64,000 nucleotides of DNA from Eubacterium coprostanoligenes (GCF_900167205.1 NZ_FUWW01000012.1:1-64000); one strand, 5' to 3'. Counted from the first letter of the stretch, positions 33,301-40,879 are shown. Program-made: numbers and translations. The notes: generated from the letters alone by a model not told the origin.

Positions 33301-35321
33301 AGTTTGAACTTAAAAAGAGGAGAAGTTTCCTTGCTTGTAAGCACACCCGATGTTGAGAACGAGTTGTCAACATAAGTATTAGCCTCGCCTTCAGGAACTT
33401 TAGACGGGTCATTTGTTGCATCTGCGGCGCTCTTTGAAAATGTGTCGTCTTTGTTTTCAACAGTTGCAAGAGTGTTTTTGAGATTAATTGTTTTTTCAAG
33501 CCCGGCTTGTGCCTTTCTGACTGCATCCTTTATGCTTGTTGCATCTGATGTGTCTGAATTTTGTTCATTATCAGCCTTGAGTGTTGTTGAATTTCTTATA
33601 GAACGATTAACCGCTCTGATGAAGTACGGCTTAAAGTTTGGTACTTCAATATAACTTGAATATTGTCTGAATGTTTTTGCAATTGCAAAACGATAGCCTG
33701 CTTCTGCCTGCTCTGTTGTTTGGTTGAGCTTATGCATCTGCACAACATTTCTATTGGTGTTTTCGCAATCAGCAATATAAAGTTCTGCAGTTTGGTCGCT
33801 ATCGGTTTTTGTAAATGTGATAACACTGTTTTCCTTGTCTACCTTTGTGCCGTCATACTGAAGCAATGTTGTTTCGTTTGCCACAGGGTCAATGCCCTTT
33901 GACAAAACAGGCGCAAGGAAATTGGTCAAAGTGTTGCCACCCTGAGCCTCAAGCATAACTTGGTTTGCCATAGCATTTGTTGCGGCATAAACAATCGACT
34001 TTTGGTTTACAAATTCATACTTTCCCTTTGAAATATAATTTAAATTATCAGCTTGATTGATAACAGCATTGTATTGAACCTCCGGAAGAGTAACACTGTT
34101 TTCCATATATTCTTCTGCTGTTTCTCTATAGGCGTTTCTCAAGCTCTCTGTGCTTGTAATTCTATCAAAATCCAAATGATTGATTACATTGAGTGCAACT
34201 TGTGTTTGCTCAACATACTGATAGTTTCTTACAAAAACACGGGTATTAATGTCTTGTTGAGAACCAATGACAACGCCGACAAGAGAATTGTTTGCAATCT
34301 TGCCTGCTGAAAAATCAATCTTATTAACAGCGGTGAAATGAACCTGATTGTAATCATCTTCGGTTTGAACATCGCCTATACATTTTCTATAATCACTTTG
34401 GCAAACATCACAATAAGTATTTACATAATTCCTTTTACACAACGACTGACAGATACATTTTTCTTCCTTACCCTCGTAATCTGCGTCTTTGCTGCGGCTT
34501 GCCTGAATTGCGTTTACACCGATGCTGATATCAGAGTTTGAGTGAACATCGGCATTGATAATAGCGTGAGAAAGGCTGGCATTTACAAGTTCGTTATAGT
34601 TTGGTTCTCCACCGGTCCAGCCAATGATTTTTTGAATAAGGTCCTCATTGATTTTATTAATGAGGTTAACAAATATATTTGTAATTTCCTGTGCATTATT
34701 TGTTCTGCCGTTAATCTTAAGTGCCATTTCTTTGTAATTATCTTTTATTTCCGGTGAATTGGCAAAAATGGAATACTTAAGAGTTTCCGGCATTTTGTTA
34801 TATTGAATATCGCACTTGGCATAACCGGACTTGACGAGAGGTCTGTCTCCGATTCCCGAAAGTGCGGTAAGGTAGCCTTTACGAGTTATTTTTACAGTAA
34901 CTTTAAGATAGCCTGATGAAATATACTGCCCGTCATCTGCGTCTTTTGCCGCCTCGGTCAAAATACCTTTACGGTCAATTACAACAACAGAACTTGGTTT
35001 GTCAGCATCGCCATAGGAGATTTTGGTTTTCAGGTTGCCTGAAGTGATTGTACCAACTTTTCCGTTAGCGATATCAACGCCATTTTCCTTCATATATTTT
35101 TCAACGGTAGTCTTGATCGCAGTATCATCTGCCATAAGATTATGCGCAACGGAAACAGTCGCAGAATCCACCGCATTCTGCAACTTTGCCGATTGATAAT
35201 ATATCAAACCGAAATCAACGATAAGCGCAAATATAGTTAAAATAAGAATACTTGCAAATACCGAGATAAGCGCTATATCACCGTTTTCTTTTCGTCTAAA
35301 CAACTTTTTCAAGGCAATCAC
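24345..35321 (-). CDS. Giant TadG-like surface protein with beta-solenoid-like repeats (3,658 residues)
   Basis: Last gene of the tad operon, 40 bases behind the DivIVA-like gene. Residues 1-14 are basic and end in ENG. Residues 16-42 form one membrane helix (FASILILTIFALIVDFGLIYY) followed by LQNAVDSATVSVAHNLM, the TadG-type minor-pseudopilin start. Residues ~45-1000 are mixed alpha/beta. From ~1000 to ~3130 and again to ~3560 there are dozens of short Gly/Asn-rich beta units (VYVDGHSLTIG, LYVYGNADVSNS, YVGGNM), suggesting a very long beta-solenoid. Cys modules of the form CxCxxxC...CPxC...C occur at ~287-313 and three in tandem at ~3135-3237; a CxxC pair lies near 3450. The end (ALFYAPLGKVTLDGFYQEIWG) resembles a DUF7305-like domain. 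TadG proteins are normally a few hundred residues long, so this is an extreme enlargement, probably an adhesin presented with the Tad pilus. No LPxTG motif was seen. The frame is unbroken over 11 kb. Confidence 0.85.
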   Translation of the reverse strand: MIALKKLFRRKENGDIALISVFASILILTIFALIVDFGLIYYQSAKLQNAVDSATVSVAHNLMADDTAIKTTVEKYMKENGVDIANGKVGTITSGNLKTKISYGDADKPSSVVVIDRKGILTEAAKDADDGQYISSGYLKVTVKITRKGYLTALSGIGDRPLVKSGYAKCDIQYNKMPETLKYSIFANSPEIKDNYKEMALKINGRTNNAQEITNIFVNLINKINEDLIQKIIGWTGGEPNYNELVNASLSHAIINADVHSNSDISIGVNAIQASRSKDADYEGKEEKCICQSLCKRNYVNTYCDVCQSDYRKCIGDVQTEDDYNQVHFTAVNKIDFSAGKIANNSLVGVVIGSQQDINTRVFVRNYQYVEQTQVALNVINHLDFDRITSTESLRNAYRETAEEYMENSVTLPEVQYNAVINQADNLNYISKGKYEFVNQKSIVYAATNAMANQVMLEAQGGNTLTNFLAPVLSKGIDPVANETTLLQYDGTKVDKENSVITFTKTDSDQTAELYIADCENTNRNVVQMHKLNQTTEQAEAGYRFAIAKTFRQYSSYIEVPNFKPYFIRAVNRSIRNSTTLKADNEQNSDTSDATSIKDAVRKAQAGLEKTINLKNTLATVENKDDTFSKSAADATNDPSKVPEGEANTYVDNSFSTSGVLTSKETSPLFKFKLTSTDSSGNSMDVNSYTLAKYGSDDEHHTKFNGVNIYDKNGKLNTAKNVVDSYAKKNADKYGKDAVKKFEKEYVLVNDDYNNPSVHDYDKHYGSNAVAKKKHYIENTLTLSSESRFEDSAPKKDDVFLMSSGTKKSYFDKKIKEIEDATDSIDEAELTIPADLRTDRVPSRYKTLIEASLADLGYTLENSVGVETTNTANISKNYTKLDGTVVNEKYSYESLLPGQDNNVEKSVDSIVAETRNDFKLNAEQIGKKVNDKYNELRVLESTTGWTKKGTVGKYAADNFPHEDNRIVLEDKCYYEKIENAWSHGIAPWRYGILVKSGSKVQVDGAFSLDNSSGHATTIIGDKSYSDFDEDAQDELKQTYLYVKGNVEISRCDVFIGDNTTVIVDGHVYVDGHSLTIGKNSKLICGYEIRVGGGFTVGENSVVVSYQANTKDKYSVSMNTMVAEKGSEIYAVGDIRKVSGSDIVMNGKIYCQRAIFYGGGSGNMIFGEGSQTFLGRDLSTNSSGDITIGENAVVVVNRPTEWADNLDKGVVDVSGEYTLTMKTDSVLVTQGDKKHRIKATRYYCDSGSLIVTDMIKSNTGSKEYTSVFGNVICQKMDVRTTEFAENAHIFASEEIYVQDSKTLTFNPGVKLLLGKNSSGQSISNCGGLVFKRSPENKVFALGATGTISGFQKGNGNHILYNGSYLSVPGLNINDLTVEQGGGFCVPKDSSITVNNLTINDGTSTYIGTLNVNNLVVNSDVKIEQVGSANSITVNDNAKLLVEKSCTVKDVNVSPNGKLLATKTLTINGTAENFGEILVGLAPSGTNPGNEGNLEGSGTINNSNLFQVYGYVNCGELNNKYNINKSRGSTVYISKTANFNSVNNEKECKIIGSDKSSFYWKNLANSGKLQVGTLLVNDSFVNNAGAEIRVDVTASTYGVLENNGFLQVSGNAIFNIINNTANLKIGGNATFGGSVTNASTGKLQCTSFGATFNSNIDNDGEMSIAGSIVAKGLFENNNFVCSNNNLCYFNSLQNSGVVSIGGFKSGSNIINDATGLIEVYGGGCVSNINTLVNNGDFVSNVNIEDFGNILNYGKLECFGTLNSVSVGSNLNNCGKVYCHSNVTVNGTITNGTLDNHDAMFYASASTSAEIYATNIENYANFFAHDINVRVVESFSCYEGSKIYVDTGDITTNNFEINAKCSLKYGKNFAINSTLINRTNLKLTKISAQKIQNEGTLFVDSGNKDFLIDYIWNKKDAKFAFAGPGGLQFIGNDSKNVSLWNEGNMYVKGNISAKGAIRASAGELYVYGNADVSNSVSYFVDGVKNNVYMEGSAELYVYGDIPRSNNSDGMMIAESSDAEDEKAVYSIYGYQGLGAKNSHSSGLINCYQTGAHLYFGGDLKVKPPQYLGASNKQTVKGNMFVYGEYTCAYLMTFYIKDGGVVYIEGNVNCPLTTDLYLENFAGIYCFGKSVKFHEIYANKSFVYLLKITDGGNVVQPLFKVTLENASVLFTPMDARIPSHKLEKSDDSFYAPDPEAYISISSRNFVSDGVRIVTSGNILITEEITIKEGQMLCANNIKFANNGKLNVKGTLYVIGQILNDNGSTTSALSNIENRIDFTGPKADVFIGKTKSGKLEFNSQLDAFGEQTLFFDNDIIVNGNLANDKNSKGGISGSNLVPNRGESIIVEGNSNLYVTGNVFSNGENNNKGNAVYVGENCSLSCGGAFYSDSAIYNFGKFYVFGEFVNYKKADGTEESDARAWPTDYGTEENDPSNYLGRSILNGSSNNRNASIYIGGLNKNGEQSKNTIIFVGYVQNYGKINIMQDTYIKGHNSCSYLWMRTIGEDPIAAYCTNNDDYGAKASIVAEQGSRAHFGGNIAMLGAYVTFNTDTSGNKDEMPIFSSEGDATYGQAIFNGGIFHAKGTVGYTGEAGFTKDVNKLGEQDPFRNYYIKSIWIRYYASNTTGAGDWKGTYSIVNGFTFYPRRNGKYSAPIKNAVFYAGGNLKVGTSEKGAAENKIGGTVQNYGTMYVNGSLDAYTYEKYAINYIALSAQLDSNTFIAGNCFSNSGTVLMRNTLFMCDGNFISKRCTRICVSEKVDSKDDLNASSYLYVGGNMATSTNGTGGAGDIAGSYGGVATWNYLDIFSNANIYVGGSFFTNSIFTPHKNVTLIVDGLDKGGVNTSTNFITWLQKVVNGLSLKIDGYEYDNFKFIVNNRFDVQQTLREGRTKSMFNSFYVHGSVFLNGRARIADMTKFYVYGDFVNRTDVLGKITAFEVGRALNVSDDGDTWASKGTFVDTNDEPRFIRDGNNVVQNPNFDYNYANACYLYVQGKLDLDRKVNIYPGTKIRTGKDYTPRGMVKLMHDTSVYSGGKIATHRYIDVGQYSELFAKENINAWNYICVREHGTLYSGGDVKCGTSFEAKTKSIIYTLGSIKATLSNIKIRDNSTVFCSGNMTAFSYIELGKHDERYKDTLRDVTPKSGDNVCTCTGHCTNGDYDADCPVCGKASKPAEACKAPYECICSELCTNDNYSSDCPVCNGSNGTDYTKCRAEDPDKENPTACTCTSRCSEANPNCPVCKNDFSQCAISGDEATELNNDLLEDYTDSADGGVFYIGKVLASYTGYIRQYGFSDTVVGQYVFANRYVTLRSSSNMWVLPEAYNNDTYKHVDASFESDGTIAGDILKALKTFAYNLKEKLSFKNGSVYAMGNVTLNKNASLMGTYDLRTFGKTLLCHDSLTYFGHDVKCSTTSLDLGGGSTGNGWTGFKASGDVYTTLKCTNKAKHPNGYTIYTKNYDPSITYKCDKCGATLSHSTVKNNVTCPATVYANNEIYISTSTDMKMCYLVACNGDVTISDPFYNSSSHDENNVYQLPNAIASYNGNITYNAIYGKMTALFYAPLGKVTLDGFYQEIWGSIIGDTVDIKTFYINIHRFPNWRTMDLQIAESGSVYLISQEEYEKHKNNVDESYLHTGNTEDESKGGASIFFDPEILAGGSKSGTGLELDTTSIG

Positions 35322-35361
35322 TCCTCTTGTTTATTGTTGATAGTTACTGTTTAGGCAGGAA

Positions 35362-36009
35362 TTATTGGATATCCTCTGCCTTTGAGTGAGCAAGCGACAA
35401 CTCTGTTTGAAGTCTGAAAATCAAATCTTCACACTTGTCAATTGCATCCTCATATATTCTTGAAATTTGAATGAAGCGCTCATCGGTAACATTGGTGTAG
35501 TTTTCCTCTGCGCTTGTTCTCAAATTGTTAATTTCCGAACGATTTTTGTCAACCTTCTTTGTAAGGTGAGCCACATCTCTCTTCAAGTTCTCATTTTCTT
35601 TTGAGAGTTTTCTGTTTTCATCTCCCAAAAGTCTGTGTTTGCTTACAAGAGAGTCATATTTTTCTTGCAATTCCTTGAGTTGAGAATCGTCAACAACCTT
35701 GACAGCCTTTGGAGCTTCGTTGATTTTTTTCATCAATCTTTCTTTTTCTTCAGCTGCAAATTCATTTTTTGCAGTGAGGCTCTTAACCTGTTCTTTAAGC
35801 TCATTAACCTCGTATTCAAGCATAGAATTTGTGTTTCGAAGGTCTTTAACCTGATTGTCAAAGTTCTCCGAAGCGTTCTTTTGCACTGTGATAAGGTTTG
35901 AAATATATTCATCAACCTGTGCCGTGTCATAGCCCCTAAGTGATTTGTCAAATTCTACCTTGTTATTGCCCAAAATTTGGCTTCTGTCTACAATTTCTTT
36001 GTTACTCAT
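35362..36009 (-). CDS. DivIVA-like coiled-coil protein in the tad operon
   Basis: 215 residues from the ATG at 36009 (GGAG in front; an upstream ATG lacks one). Near residue 20 it has the DivIVA signature: VEFDKSLRGYDTAQVDEYI, with the Phe, Arg-Gly-Tyr and Val-Asp spacing that in DivIVA/GpsB binds curved membrane. From about residue 45 to 170 it is continuous coiled coil, with a helical tail to 215. In this operon it could place the pilus machine at the pole or on a membrane curve, a role given to TadZ elsewhere. That role is inferred from position only. Confidence 0.8.
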   Translation of the reverse strand: MSNKEIVDRSQILGNNKVEFDKSLRGYDTAQVDEYISNLITVQKNASENFDNQVKDLRNTNSMLEYEVNELKEQVKSLTAKNEFAAEEKERLMKKINEAPKAVKVVDDSQLKELQEKYDSLVSKHRLLGDENRKLSKENENLKRDVAHLTKKVDKNRSEINNLRTSAEENYTNVTDERFIQISRIYEDAIDKCEDLIFRLQTELSLAHSKAEDIQ

Positions 36010-36033
36010 TAATCTCCACTCCAAGTTTATAGT

Positions 36034-36378
36034 TTATTTGAAAGCTAAAACATCACCGACATTTATGCCGAGTTTTTCAGCTGTACCCGCATTCAGTTCG
36101 AGGATTTTCCTTGCATTTTTAACCTTTTTTCTAACCTTGTGCGGAGGAACTGCAGGGTCAATAAAAAGTACCCTGTTGTCCCTGTCAAGTGCAACAGTAT
36201 CTATGGCAAAACGCATACCGAAAGTGTGAATTTCATCGCACGGGGTAAGAAGCAATCCGTGATTTTCCGCCATATTTTTGCGGTACATCAAGCCCATAAA
36301 TCTGCGCACAAAATGATTTGCATTTTCTACTTCTTCTACAAGCAGTTCGTCGCCCTTGTATGCCTTTAACATTTTCAT
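36034..36378 (-). CDS. DUF192 family protein
   Basis: 114 residues starting two bases behind the TadC stop (TGATTATG), so coupled to it; the longer upstream frame is tadC shadow. The family pattern is complete: ANHFVRRFMGLMYRKNM, GLLLTPCDEIHTFGMRFAIDTV near residues 40-62 and VLELNAG-like ILELNAGTAEKLGI at the end. DUF192 proteins are small beta-barrels of unknown function and usually carry a signal peptide; this one does not. They recur in tad loci, but no biochemical role is known. Confidence 0.88.
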   Translation of the reverse strand: MKMLKAYKGDELLVEEVENANHFVRRFMGLMYRKNMAENHGLLLTPCDEIHTFGMRFAIDTVALDRDNRVLFIDPAVPPHKVRKKVKNARKILELNAGTAEKLGINVGDVLAFK

Positions 36379-36380
36379 AA

Positions 36381-37325
36381 TCAGAACATACCACCGCCAC
36401 CGAATTGATCCATTACCTGAATAATTACCGGACCCATAATGATACAAATGATAGCCGGCAAAATCAAAAGAACGGTAGGAATAGTCATTTTTGTCGGAAC
36501 TTTTGCTGCCTTTTCTCTGATTTCTTCTCTCTTCGCAACACGAAGCTGTTCAGACTGTGCGGCAAGTACATTTGTAATCGGAATACCAAGTGTGTTCGCC
36601 TGAATAACGGCTGAAACAAAGGTTTTAAGCTCGTCAACATCAGTTGAATCCGAAAGTGCCTTGAGTGCGTCATTTCTGCTTTTACCAAGTTGAATTTGCT
36701 TAAATACAGTTACAAGTTCATCAATAAGCGGACCTTCCATACGCTCCGACACCTTGAGAAGTGATGCGTCAAAGCTAAGACCTGCTTCCATACAAACGCT
36801 GAGCAAATCGAGTGTGTCAGGAAGTTGTGCTCTGATTGCATTTTGGTGACCTTTAATCTTTTGCTTAAGAATTAATGTTGGAGCAAGCACCGAGAACACT
36901 GAACCAATAATAATGACGAACCAAAAATAATTTGTTACATCCATCAAAAGCACGCCGATACCGGTGAAAACAATTGTGCCCACAACAGCAACAGCGGTTT
37001 TAAGATAGGTAAAACTACCTGTTGACATATGTATGCCTGCTTTACGAAGCTGGAGCGCAAGTTTTTCGGTTTCCTGTCTTTTACGAGCGGATTTTGTTTG
37101 CTTATTGCCCTGAGCGTCAAGGTTTGAAAGTTTTTTAACAAGTGGCTTAATATTACGGTCATAGAAAGAAGATTCAATATTTTTATACTCTGCTGTAACA
37201 ACCTCTTTGCCGATAGACTTCATTCTTTTAAGGTTGTTGTCTTCTTCTTTACCTTTTTTGCCAAATATTGCTATGCTTAAAACCAAAATAAGCAATGCAT
37301 ATGCAATTACCAATACAGCTACCAT
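36381..37325 (-). CDS. tadC: TadC-like inner-membrane platform protein (T2SSF)
   Basis: 314 residues. Tad platform protein that works with TadB as the membrane base on which CpaF drives pilin assembly. There is one N-terminal membrane helix (AVLVIAYALLILVLSIAIFG), two near residues 115-160, the cytoplasmic T2SSF helical domain (LPDTLDLLSVCMEAGLSFDASL near 180, ANTLGIPITNVLAAQSEQLR near 245) and a last helix (MTIPTVLLILPAIICIIMG). It ends in the Gly-rich QFGGGGMF. Ten bases separate it from tadB. Confidence 0.92.
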   Translation of the reverse strand: MVAVLVIAYALLILVLSIAIFGKKGKEEDNNLKRMKSIGKEVVTAEYKNIESSFYDRNIKPLVKKLSNLDAQGNKQTKSARKRQETEKLALQLRKAGIHMSTGSFTYLKTAVAVVGTIVFTGIGVLLMDVTNYFWFVIIIGSVFSVLAPTLILKQKIKGHQNAIRAQLPDTLDLLSVCMEAGLSFDASLLKVSERMEGPLIDELVTVFKQIQLGKSRNDALKALSDSTDVDELKTFVSAVIQANTLGIPITNVLAAQSEQLRVAKREEIREKAAKVPTKMTIPTVLLILPAIICIIMGPVIIQVMDQFGGGGMF

Positions 37326-37335
37326 AGCGTTTCTC

Positions 37336-38307
37336 CTACATCTTAATGGTGATAATCTTCTTTACAGCAACGAAGCAAAGAACCTCAAGTCCTGCTGCAA
37401 CGCCCAAAAATACATGTCCCAAAGTTGTTGTGAACAACGGCATAATAAAATCTCTGTTTATAAATAAAAACAGCAGACAAAGAATGATTGGCATAGAACC
37501 TACCATGATGGCAGTTGACCTACCGGAAGCGGTAGAAGCCTTAAGTTCTTGCTTAAGTTTCATTTTTCCCTTAATAGAATTTGCAATACCTTCCAAAATT
37601 GATGAAAGGTTACCACCGGTTTGTCTTTGAATAAGAACAGATGAAACCATAAGTGGCAAATAGTCGCTCTTGATTCTCTTGTTAAGTCGCTCAAGAGCCT
37701 CATCCATAGGCATACCCATTGACATTTCTTCAAGAACAATCGAAAATTCCGAAGCAATTGGATCCGGCATATCCTTTGAAATAGCCTCCATAGCCTGAGT
37801 AAAGCTAAGACCGGCACGAAGTGAACTGCAAGAAAGCATAAGTGCGTCCGAAAGCTGAACATCAAACTTTTTTACTCTCTGCTTTTGCTTGATTTTTACT
37901 ATTGCAAACGGAATCATTGCACCGATAACTGCGGCAATAATTGCAACGGTAATTAAGCTGTCGGATATAAGAAGAATAAAGAGTGCCGGCAAAACCGCGA
38001 CTATTACCCAAATGAGCAAAAACTCCTCGGGACGCATTTTTATATCCGCACTTTGAAGCTGACTGTAAAGTGCCGATGCAAATTTTACAAAAAAGCCGTT
38101 TTCGGTTTCTTTTTTTCTTCTCGTTTTCTTTTTATTTTTTACAAGAGAAACCTCTGTGTAGCCCTCCTTCTTTTTAAATTCCTCCATTCTCTTGTCAGTG
38201 GCGATTTTTGAGGCGCCAAAAGTATATGACAAGATAAAAGCAATAACAAAAGCAAGCAGAGCAAATGCCACTGTAATTATGATTACACTAATCGTTGAAC
38301 CAGTCAT
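37336..38307 (-). CDS. tadB: TadB-like inner-membrane platform protein (T2SSF)
   Basis: 323 residues, paralogue of the downstream TadC. It has an N-terminal helix ([20 protein letters not shown]), a paired membrane segment near residues 100-145, the T2SSF block QLSDALMLSCSSLRAGLSFT near 160, RQTGGNLSSILEGIANSI near 232, and C-terminal helices. The start overlaps the cpaF 3' end by 20 bases, so the two are translationally coupled. Confidence 0.92.
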   Translation of the reverse strand: MTGSTISVIIITVAFALLAFVIAFILSYTFGASKIATDKRMEEFKKKEGYTEVSLVKNKKKTRRKKETENGFFVKFASALYSQLQSADIKMRPEEFLLIWVIVAVLPALFILLISDSLITVAIIAAVIGAMIPFAIVKIKQKQRVKKFDVQLSDALMLSCSSLRAGLSFTQAMEAISKDMPDPIASEFSIVLEEMSMGMPMDEALERLNKRIKSDYLPLMVSSVLIQRQTGGNLSSILEGIANSIKGKMKLKQELKASTASGRSTAIMVGSMPIILCLLFLFINRDFIMPLFTTTLGHVFLGVAAGLEVLCFVAVKKIITIKM

Positions 38308-39643
38308 TGTTAACCACTACTCCGTTTTCTTTGATTTTTTCAACACATTTAGGAATGATACCGGTAGGCTTAAACACACCCTTAAACTTACCGTTTGAAT
38401 CATATTCACCCTCGGTTTCATAAGTGAATATATCCTGCATTCTGACAACATCGCCCTCCATACCGACAAGTTCGGAAATAGAGGTTACTTTTCTTGAACC
38501 GTCACGCAAACGAGCCTGCTGAACAATAAGATTAATAGCAGATGAAACCTGATCTCTGATAGCCTTTGACGGCAATTCGGAACCGGACATCATAACCATT
38601 GTTTCAATACGGGAAATGGAGTCTCTCGGCGAGTTGGCGTGGATTGTTGTAAGTGAGCCGTCGTGACCTGTGTTCATTGCCTGAAGCATATCCAAGGTTT
38701 CTTCGCTACGAACCTCACCTACGATGATACGGTCGGGTCTCATACGAAGGGAGTTAACTACCAAGTCACGGATACTGACTCGGCCCTTGCCCTCCATGTT
38801 AGCCGGACGGGCTTCAAGAGTGAGAACATGCTCCTGGTGAAGCTGAACTTCGGCAGAGTCTTCGATTGTAATAATTCTTTCGTCCGAAGGAATGTATGAC
38901 GAAAGTACATTAAGAAGTGTTGTTTTACCCGAACCTGTACCGCCGGATACGATAATATTGAGCTTACCTTTTACGGCAGCCTCCAAAAATTCAAGCATTT
39001 TTGGTGATATAGAGCCCCATTTTACAAGGTTATCGGCTGTAATCGGAGTTTTGCCGAACTTACGAATTGTAAGAATAGGACCGATAAGTGAAAGGGGCGG
39101 GATAATTACATTTACACGGGAACCGTCAAGCAAACGGGCGTCACACATAGGGCTTGATTCATCAACATGTCTGCCAACCTTTGATACGATTCTGTCAACA
39201 ATCTGCATAAGATGGTCGTTGTCTTTAAACTGAATGTCGGTAAGAACAAGCTTACCTTTTGATTCAACATAAACATGGTCGTAGCCGTTTACCATAATTT
39301 CGGAATATTTGTCGTTGTCAATAAGCGGTTGAATCGGACCGAAGCCCATAATGTCGTCAAAGAGTTCCTTTTTGACCAATTCTCTGTCAACTCTCGGAAT
39401 ACTGAAATCCGGTCGTTCAACATATTCGTCAATGAGCTTTCTCATTCCCTCATCGGAAACATCGGCATTATCGCTACCAAGCTGTTGCTCAATAATCATT
39501 GAGTGAATTCGTGCCTTAACATCTGAATATCTGTCCTCAAGAACCGGTCTGATTTTGTCCGAGGATTCGTGATTTGCAAACGCCGACTGTGTTGCTCCCT
39601 CCTCGTTTGTAGATGTTGAACTGTATCTGTCAAGTAATCCCAT
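38288..39643 (-). CDS. tadA: CpaF/TadA pilus assembly ATPase
   Basis: 451 residues, secretion ATPase of the type II/IV family (VirB11-like), hexameric on the cytoplasmic face. Motifs in order are [20 protein letters not shown], Walker [17 protein letters not shown] near residue 235, an Asp box around [14 protein letters not shown], Walker B-like [15 protein letters not shown] near 310 and the His box [19 protein letters not shown]. Full length and intact. In Tad systems it powers both assembly and retraction. Confidence 0.97.
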   Translation of the reverse strand: MGLLDRYSSTSTNEEGATQSAFANHESSDKIRPVLEDRYSDVKARIHSMIIEQQLGSDNADVSDEGMRKLIDEYVERPDFSIPRVDRELVKKELFDDIMGFGPIQPLIDNDKYSEIMVNGYDHVYVESKGKLVLTDIQFKDNDHLMQIVDRIVSKVGRHVDESSPMCDARLLDGSRVNVIIPPLSLIGPILTIRKFGKTPITADNLVKWGSISPKMLEFLEAAVKGKLNIIVSGGTGSGKTTLLNVLSSYIPSDERIITIEDSAEVQLHQEHVLTLEARPANMEGKGRVSIRDLVVNSLRMRPDRIIVGEVRSEETLDMLQAMNTGHDGSLTTIHANSPRDSISRIETMVMMSGSELPSKAIRDQVSSAINLIVQQARLRDGSRKVTSISELVGMEGDVVRMQDIFTYETEGEYDSNGKFKGVFKPTGIIPKCVEKIKENGVVVNNDWFND

Positions 39644-39673
39644 TTATTTATCTTCTTTCATCAAACTTAAAAA

Positions 39674-40879
39674 TTATTTAGCAAAAAGTCCTTTTTTCTT
39701 TTCCTTGCCTTTTGCCTTTGCAAGTCCCTCTTTGCCCTCTCTTTCAAGAATTACCTTTTCGGTAAAAGCATTGAGTTCCTTTGAAAATGCGGCTCTCGGC
39801 TTGTACGAAACAGCCGGTTGACCACTGTTAAGAGAATCGTTAATTGTTTTAAGGTCGCTTGAGAATATTGCATAAGCGTCCATATTCAAAATATTTTCGT
39901 AATCGCTGATTTTAACATTGTTTTTCTTTGTGTTTTTATTGATAATAAGCTTAACCTTGTCGCTTTGATTGATTTGATACAAAACATTTTGGCAAAGTTT
40001 TGCACGCTTAAGCGACAAAATGTTGACATCGTTTACCATAAAGATTGTATCACTTGATTCAAGTGCCGTAATAACCGGGTCGGTAAGGTTACAGCCGCAA
40101 TCAAGAATAATGTATTCATAATAATTTCTGGCTACATCAATAATAGCTTTTACATGACCTGACTGCACATATTCTGCAAGCTCCGGTGATGAAGGAGAAG
40201 CAAGCACCGAAAGACCCGAAGCGTGAGTAACGGTGCAGTTTGTAAGATTGTCAATAGAAATACCGAGCGTATCTCTTACAACATCAACTATGGTTTCGGT
40301 TGGATTAAGGTCGAGCGCCATATCCGAGTCGCCAAACTGAAGGTCGAGGTCAACAAGAAGTGTCTTTTTGCCACGGCTTGCAAGATTTACTGCAAGGTTG
40401 GTGGAAATTGTTGTTTTGCCAACACCGCCCTTACCGCTGAAGAAAGAATAAACATGAGATCTTGTCTTGCGTTCAACATTGATTTTTTTGCTGAGTTTTC
40501 TTTCGCTGTTGATGACGCCTTCAAGATTTTTTGTAAGTTCTTCGGTTAAAATGTCAAGGCTCATAACCTGGCGAACACCGTAACGAGCTGCAGCATTAAC
40601 GAGGTCAACAGTCACTTCATCGGTCATAATAACCGGGGAGCATCCGTTTGATGCAAGCTCCATATCCTCAATAAAGTCAAAGAACTTTTCATCAATATTT
40701 TCACTTTCGGTTGCAAAAATTACAACATCAGGTGAATATCCCAAAATTCTTGTTTTTGCTTCATTATTAAATTCGCTGTAACCGATGATTTCAAGTTTTT
40801 CGGGATCAATTTTGTTTTTGATGTTTACCTTAATTTCCGTTTGTTCAGCACAAACGACAATATTTATCAAATCAGCCAT
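39674..40879 (-). CDS. tadZ: CpaE/TadZ-type localisation ATPase
   Basis: 401 residues from the ATG at 40879, which follows TAGGAG (the frame open further upstream lacks a site). The N-terminal ~130 residues are a receiver-like atypical domain (INIVVCAEQTEIKVNIKN, ILGYSPDVVIFATES). The C-terminal part is a MinD/ParA-type ATPase with the deviant Walker A FFSGKGGVGKTTISTNLA near residue 150, LVDLDLQFGDSDMALDL and DCGCNLTDPVI. TadZ proteins mark the pilus assembly site, often at the pole; here a DivIVA-like protein sits in the same operon. Confidence 0.92.
   Translation of the reverse strand: MADLINIVVCAEQTEIKVNIKNKIDPEKLEIIGYSEFNNEAKTRILGYSPDVVIFATESENIDEKFFDFIEDMELASNGCSPVIMTDEVTVDLVNAAARYGVRQVMSLDILTEELTKNLEGVINSERKLSKKINVERKTRSHVYSFFSGKGGVGKTTISTNLAVNLASRGKKTLLVDLDLQFGDSDMALDLNPTETIVDVVRDTLGISIDNLTNCTVTHASGLSVLASPSSPELAEYVQSGHVKAIIDVARNYYEYIILDCGCNLTDPVITALESSDTIFMVNDVNILSLKRAKLCQNVLYQINQSDKVKLIINKNTKKNNVKISDYENILNMDAYAIFSSDLKTINDSLNSGQPAVSYKPRAAFSKELNAFTEKVILEREGKEGLAKAKGKEKKKGLFAK

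Noticed and set aside
24359-34757. Many medium-length frames on the plus strand opposite the giant tad gene
   Set aside because: They lack ribosome binding sites, have no recognisable domains and follow from the codon bias of the real minus-strand gene.
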